A stretch of DNA of 64,000 bases from the NCBI GenBank assembly GCA_002794775.1, contig NBAY01000010.1:496001-560000 (forward strand), read 5' to 3'. This DNA comes from Porodaedalea pini (Eukaryota; Basidiomycota; Agaricomycetes; Hymenochaetales; Hymenochaetaceae). The notes beneath the pieces were generated by a model. The model did not search any database. It was not told the DNA's origin and saw only the letters and a list, made by a program, of their open reading frames with translations. The position numbers were made by a program, and so were the translations under genes. Shown here piece by piece: positions 58,287 to 64,000 of this stretch (position 1 is the stretch's first letter; each line of letters opens with the position of its first letter).

Positions 58287-61200
58287 ATGGCTGGTTCAAA
58301 ACGCTCTTTCTTCAAGAATACGGCGTCTAGAAAGAGAAAAAATACGAAAGCTGCGCCTGTTGACGAAGACGGACTTCGCGAAGAAAGCGCGAACAGTGAG
58401 GTCGAGCAGGATCTCTCTCAGAAGAAGGTCAGGTGGGAGACGAACGATTCTGATGAAGAGAAGGCTGGCGACGATGGTGAAGTGGAACTGGAGGAGAATG
58501 AAGCTGGGTCGACAGAGATCACGGACGACAAGGTGCGTGTTTTTGTGTTGTTCTGGACTACCGAAAAATTCATGCACTCTGAGCCAGATCGTCCTCGCGA
58601 CATACTCACAGCAGTAAGCTTGCGTTTCACTTCTGCTCCTGCTTTCTTGGATGCTGTTCTAACGGGCATATATCTAGTTTCCGAGTCGGATGTGCCTATT
58701 ATGACCCTGTAAAGCTGGTGATGTACGTCCTAGAAGACTCTGCGGAAAGCTCGCATTACGATACCACGAAGCTGTGTAAGCTCCAAATTCACGTTATAAT
58801 GTCTTTGCTGATCATTCATGGTCGTTAGTGCTTGAACAAGTCAGTCCAGACGTGACGCTTACGAGTACAAGGGCAGATGAAGCGTCCATAGACGCCATTC
58901 GAGAATTCGGTAACCTTAAAATTGAGGATTCACGTCCTTCCATCTCACTGCATGAACAGTTGACGCCTCCAGCGGTGTTTTCCAAGTCCGTCCTGCTAGA
59001 GAATTCATCCCCGCGAAGGGGCGAGACCGTCTCCTGTCTCTCAACTTCCTCTCCGAGCTGCCTCTTGAAGAAATGACGGCGACACCTTCTGCACATTCCT
59101 CCAGCGACAATCCGTCTAACGCATACGAATTCGTGAGGCGGCGACGAGACTTGGCTGGTGATCCGTCGATGAAGAGATGGAATGCTAGTATCCGACTCGG
59201 AAATTTTGCGTCCCTAGAGGGTAGTCCCTTATGCGTGAGTTTTCAGACTCCATGAGCGTTGCTCTACTAGCTTGCTCTAATTATCTCTAAGTAGGTGTCG
59301 GCAATTGGTGCTCTTCTAGACCATCTTGCTAAGGTTCGTGCAATGGCCGACCTGGAAAACGAAGGCGTTGGTGGTCTCGAGATCCGAGCCATAGAATCTA
59401 TCTGCTTGTCAGTCTCAGTGGATATTTAACATCTTTCTTATCTGACTTCCTCGAATATGTTCAGAGAGCACTTTATGCAGATCAACGCAGACGCTTTATC
59501 GTACTTCACCTCCTCTTCAATTAAGGCTCTTAATCGTTCTAACAAATTTCCTTCAGCTCGTTGCAAGTATTTGACACTGAAAGCCACGCTTCCGTTCATT
59601 CGGAGAAGACGAAGGAGGGTCTTTCTCTCTTCGGTGAGTATACTTTGGTATATCTCACATCTTCGGGTTTATCATTGCGTACACAGGAATACTGAACACA
59701 ACGCGCACCTCCCTCGGACGCCTCTTGCTTCGACAGTGGCTTCTTCGACCATCATTGTCTATTCCCGTAATCTCTGCTCGTCATGATGCTGTGGAATGCC
59801 TCGTCAGACCGGAAAATATTGTCACGGCTGACGCCATGTGTAGCCATCTCAAGGGCTTGAAGAACGTGCCGAGGATATTGAGATTCTTAAAGACCGGGAA
59901 GGCTGGATTGAATGAATGGCAGGGCCTCGTCAAGGTGACTTCGCACTGAAGAACCCTTTGATGATGGCCCTATATGTGATCTGACAATTGATTTTTCAAG
60001 TTCACGTTCCATGCCTCTCTGCTTAGAGAAGCATTAACAGAGCTCAACTATGTGGGTGAAGTCGATGTCTTCAAAAAGGTAGAAACTTTCTTGTCCATAC
60101 AACCAGAATCTTCTGATTGATCGTATCCTTAGCTTATAGCAATTCTCGACGTGACGAGTTTCCGCGAAGTTGGAAATGCCATACATGAAACTGTGGGCTT
60201 GTTCTTATCCTTTCATAGACCTATCTTAAATGAGTTCATCTGAGTCAGATCGACTGGGAGGAATCTATACATGCCGGTCGTGTTAGCGTACGTCCCACCA
60301 TTGACGAAGAGCTCGATAAGTGGAAACACATATACAATGGCATCGATGGAGTCCTAGTTTGTTTTGTCTTTCGCCTCCAGAGCAGTGAAAATAGACTAAC
60401 GGGAACCAATCTTGCAGTCTCGCGTCGCAACTCAAGTAAGCGAAACGGTGCCCGCCGACTACGCAACCTCCTTGAATATTGTCTACTTTCCGCAACTAGG
60501 TTGACCTTTCATTTCATTCTGCGAATTAGAGCTCGATAACTCACGTCATTTCCTGCGATACTTGTAGGCTTTCTCATTTGTATCCCGATGCAGGAGGGTT
60601 GGTCGACAGAACGTGGAATTGATGTTTTAGAGGGCTGGAACTTTCAGGTGAGTCTTCAGCTTGTCATATCGTATGGATTCGTATGCTCACATCGCCGCAG
60701 TTCTCTTCAGAGTATGATTCATAAATTTGCATCTTTTTGTGGACTTCTCATAACGCTTTGAATAGGACTCACGTATACTTCAAATCCGATCAAATGCACG
60801 GCAAGTGTACTCGGCCTCTCAATTTCCATAAGTTACATGACGTTCCCTCTTAGACATGGATCGTCATATCGGAGATCTGCACCCTTCTATCGTCGGTATG
60901 TCTGTGCTTACTTGATGTCCATTTAGAATGCTCAATATCTATTAAGACCGCGAGATCGAGATTATCCAGGCTCTCCTGGACAAAATCCTACAATTCGATG
61001 ACGCTATCTCTCAGGCATGCGACGCCTGCGCGGAGCTAGACTGTCTTCTGTGTTTCGCGAATGCAGCCCGGTTGCATGACTACCGCAGACCAAACATGTC
61101 AGAGAAAAATGTTTTGTACATTCACCAGGGAAGGTGCGCAAGTTATGTTATTGTTTCGCTATAGTAATGTTTTGCTAACGATACTGCTGCAGACACCCAC

Positions 61201-62913
61201 TCCAAGAGCAGGTTGTAGACACATTCGTGCCGAACGATGTGTTTCTGAGAGGTGGGGCAGGCGTGAACGCGTTTTTCGAAGGGACAATGGAGCCCGATGA
61301 CGAAGATTCGCCAGAAGATGTGAAAAGTATGTTGGTGCTCACTGGCGCAAATGCTTGTGGGAAGGTATGTATACACTCCATGTGGAGAAGGTGATGTCGA
61401 TGACCCATTCCTTCGCAGAGTGTATACCTCAAGCAGGTTCGTCTCACGGGGCTTATCTGCATTGTAAACGGATTCATGTTCTTTACAGACAGCATTAATC
61501 CAGTATATGGCCCAAGTGCGTTGACTTAGGTATTTTTTACTGCCACGAACTGCTAACGAGCTCCTTTAGATCGGATGGTACTGCGTTCTCTGGTGCTTCC
61601 TTGACTTTTGCTTACGCTCCGAATTCACCTAGCTTCGTTCCGGCGGAATCTGCCACTCTAGGCATCGTGGACAAAGGTACCCATGATCTACATACTCGTT
61701 CATGCCTGAGCGACTGACCTCACTTTTTCTTCTTACAGTCTTCACCCGTGTCCAGACTCGCGAATCGGTCTCTAAAGTACAGATCACCTTCTATCCGTTA
61801 GCTTTCTGGTCTTGATAACACCCTGCTTTGGTCTTTCTTTCCTCGCTTTGGCAACAACAACAGATTCAGTCTGCTTTCATGATTGACCTCAACCAAGTCT
61901 CGCTTGCTCTGCGAAATTCAACGCCTCGCTCACTCATTCTTCTCGACGAATTCGGCAAGGGTACTATCTCATCAGGCCAGTTTTAAGACGATCCTTTTAT
62001 CAAAAACACTTCGTACAAGCTATTGCACTGCCTTCTTCTCGTTTGTCTGCTTGTAAAATGCAATTCAAAGTCGTATTTCGTACTTCACTTGTTTCATCAA
62101 GACCGCGTAACCTCGTTGTTTTCATTTATATCTCTAACTGTTTGTTTGTTCAGACGGCTCTGGTCTCTTCTGTGGTGTCCTTCGGTCTCTGCTTGCGCGT
62201 GGAGCGGCATGTCCCAAAGTCCTCGCCGCGACCCACTTCCACGACGTGTTCCGCTCAGATCTGCTTGACCCGGACCTGCCCATCTCGTTTCTCCACATGC
62301 AGATCCTCCTACCGATTCTCGCTGGCGAAGACGGGGCGGGCGGAGAAGAAGACGAAGATGCAGAGATGACCCGAGACGAGGAAGATGGAGACGGGGATGC
62401 CAAGGCGCATTTGCGGCTCATGCGGGGCGAGACGATCACGTACCTGTATAGGTGCATCCAGGCTCAATGAATCCAGAATGATCATTTGGTTGATTTTTCT
62501 GACGATTTAGGGTCGCTCCGGGACTTTCATTGGAGTCACATGCAGCGCGATGTGCACAGATGTTCGGCTTGCCATCTGCGATCGTCCGTCGGGCCCAATA
62601 CGTGAGGTTCGGTCTCTTCTGCTTTTTGACTTCGAATCGATCGGCTCAAGGTTATGGACAATGAATTTCTAGCTCCCTTCTTTCGACACACAACCTCACG
62701 TACCTGCTTGACGAGGACATGGCATCCGATGAAGTCGAAGATCTCGCACAGGCCGAGGTCGTCTGCCGACGCTTCATTGCCTGGGACCTCAGCGGCGCCG
62801 ATACCAATACCGGGCTTATCAGTATGGGAGACGTGAAAGCGCAGCTGGCCGACACACTCGGTCGGAATGAAGATGAGGGAGGGTTGGATGAGGGAGAAAT
62901 TGAGGCGGACTGA
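58287..62913 (+). CDS. MSH5: meiotic MutS homologue MSH5
   Basis: Partner of MSH4 in the clamp that stabilises Holliday junctions and promotes crossovers in meiosis; it has no mismatch-repair role. The start at 58287 gives [20 protein letters not shown], a basic, acidic-tailed N-terminus. Then come the connector-like part ([40 protein letters not shown]), the core ([30 protein letters not shown]) and the lever ([19 protein letters not shown]). The clamp and ATPase follow: Walker A in [37 protein letters not shown], the MutS signature in [16 protein letters not shown], Walker B in [12 protein letters not shown], and the switch His in AATHFHDVF. The acidic C-terminus ends EGEIEAD. Over a dozen short exons. 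Walker A reads TGANACGKS, with Ala where MutS usually has Pro. Confidence 0.9.
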
Positions 62914-63084
62914 TGATGCTACTCCTTTCGCAAGAAACATACTCTATTGGAATCGGAAGTCTACAAGACGACGGCCATTAACGAAACAAGGTTGTACTAT
63001 AAACGTCCATAACCAATGCTGAAGGACAACAGTCCTAACAAAATTTACTTGGGAAAGAAGGATCAAAGTGCTGTACAACCTAAT

Positions 63085-64000
63085 CTAGTTAGTTTCCTTG
63101 TGGATCTCCAGACCTGGAGGTGCACCAAGCGCTACAAGGAAGAAGTGTTTAATCGTAAAATGCTCTATTAAACGAAAAAGAAAAGCAAGTAGACATACCA
63201 TGCTTGATTTCGTCGTATATCAAGAATTGTCCAGCGACGAGTCCAGCGGTCATGAGCATCCTGGGTCCAAGACCAGCGAAGAGTCCACGGAAGCCTGCGG
63301 CCCGCGCAAGGGTAATGAGACGCGACGTCATTGACCCAGAGGGACCGTGACCTTTATTGATCTGGGACAAGTTGAGATCGTGCTTTGCATAAGATGACGG
63401 AGACACGAACCTGGCTTAAGAGGGTATCTGCGGGCTAGAAAAAAGAAGCTAGGTCAAACTAAATTAGAATAACGTGCATGAGCCTCAATAACTACCTGGC
63501 TGAGGATAGCTGCTGCACATCCGGCGACAATACCGCTTCCAAGATTAACACCGAACATCGCGGCTTTGGAGTTCTGCACCTCTTCCTTTTTTGCCTCAGA
63601 GAGTGAGCGGAAGGTGGCCTCGTGACAGAACTCATTGACGGTGAACTGGCCGATAGCATAGGGTATTTGTCTATGTGGAGATATGTCAAGCTGGAAAGCG
63701 TCCGAAATGGATTTTCAATTGTACTTACTTGCAAAGGATGGGAAGGAATCCAGCGTACATCTGCCCTACACCACCTTCGCGGGCGAGACGGATGAAACCA
63801 GAAACGAGGCCAGTTGCGAAGCCCCGCTCAGATACCAGACGTATACGAGTAGCCTCAAGAGGGGTGAGAAGAATGTCTGCGAAAAATCTACCCAGCACTT
63901 TAGCAAACCATTCCATCCTTATCAAAGCAGCGATAAACTCACTCTCCGACGCTGGATGCACCCAAATAAATCGCCGTGCGATACTTGACAGCCGTCTCCT
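63085..64000 (-). CDS. MIR1: mitochondrial phosphate carrier, 3' part (runs off the window)
   Basis: Inner-membrane phosphate/proton symporter of the mitochondrial carrier family that supplies phosphate to ATP synthase. Only the second and third repeats are in the window. From the right edge: [16 protein letters not shown], then [20 protein letters not shown] with the carrier signature PxExxRxR. Then [40 protein letters not shown], a charged loop, [20 protein letters not shown] with the third-repeat PxD motif, [20 protein letters not shown] and [10 protein letters not shown]. The end is [22 protein letters not shown] and the LGAPP-type C-terminus are typical of phosphate carriers (Mir1/PiC) rather than other carriers. 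The short introns are consensus. The 5' part lies beyond base 64000. Confidence 0.88.

Noticed and set aside
1..64000. CRISPR arrays, rRNA genes, bacterial-type operons or terminators
   Set aside because: None seen. The DNA is eukaryotic, with spliced genes, and no regularly spaced direct repeats were found by eye.

Overview
The window is nuclear DNA of a filamentous basidiomycete, most likely an Agaricomycete. Almost every gene is split by short GT-AG introns of about 50-70 bases. Base composition is moderate in the housekeeping genes and more AT-rich in the central part. The gene set also fits: several P450s of one family, GH18 chitinases with a Ser/Thr-rich linker, an F-box-like protein, a prohibitin and a meiotic MutS homologue.

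Left part. Bases 1-6.4 kb hold nothing I recognise. From 6.4 to 18.7 kb there is an ordinary housekeeping block: a zeta-crystallin-type quinone oxidoreductase (+), NAD-dependent glutamate dehydrogenase (-), the beta subunit of geranylgeranyltransferase I (-) and a Tgl2-like lipase (-).

Middle part, 19-56 kb. This is a mosaic of accessory and conserved genes. Three paralogous, apparently complete P450 genes lie on the minus strand at 19.1-21.5, 22.7-25.1 and 45.3-47.6 kb. A fourth P450 copy at 52.8-53.4 kb (+) is a dead C-terminal fragment. Two paralogous secreted GH18 chitinases lie at 26.1-27.6 kb (-) and 54.8-56.2 kb (+), each next to a P450 copy. Between them sit an exosome subunit (Rrp40), two hypothetical genes, a small ORF, a G-patch protein, a PQ-loop vacuolar transporter, an F-box-like protein and a histidine acid phosphatase whose frame is broken by an apparent one-base loss.

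The most unusual locus is 47.6-51.6 kb. A 3.26 kb segment bounded by a perfect 17-base terminal inverted repeat carries broken and partly duplicated pieces of a prolyl-tRNA synthetase gene plus a large fold-back repeat. It sits 24 bases upstream of the start codon of the third P450. The block resembling the promoters of the other two P450s lies on the far side of the insert, so the insertion appears to have separated this P450 from its promoter. A 317-base MITE with long inverted repeats and flanking TA dinucleotides follows just beyond.

Right part, 56.6-64 kb. The conserved genes resume: prohibitin 2 (+), the meiotic MutS homologue MSH5 (+) and the 3' part of a mitochondrial phosphate carrier (-) that runs off the window.

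Exon joins were made by eye from splice consensus and family conservation, so internal boundaries are approximate. No tRNA, rRNA or CRISPR array was seen.
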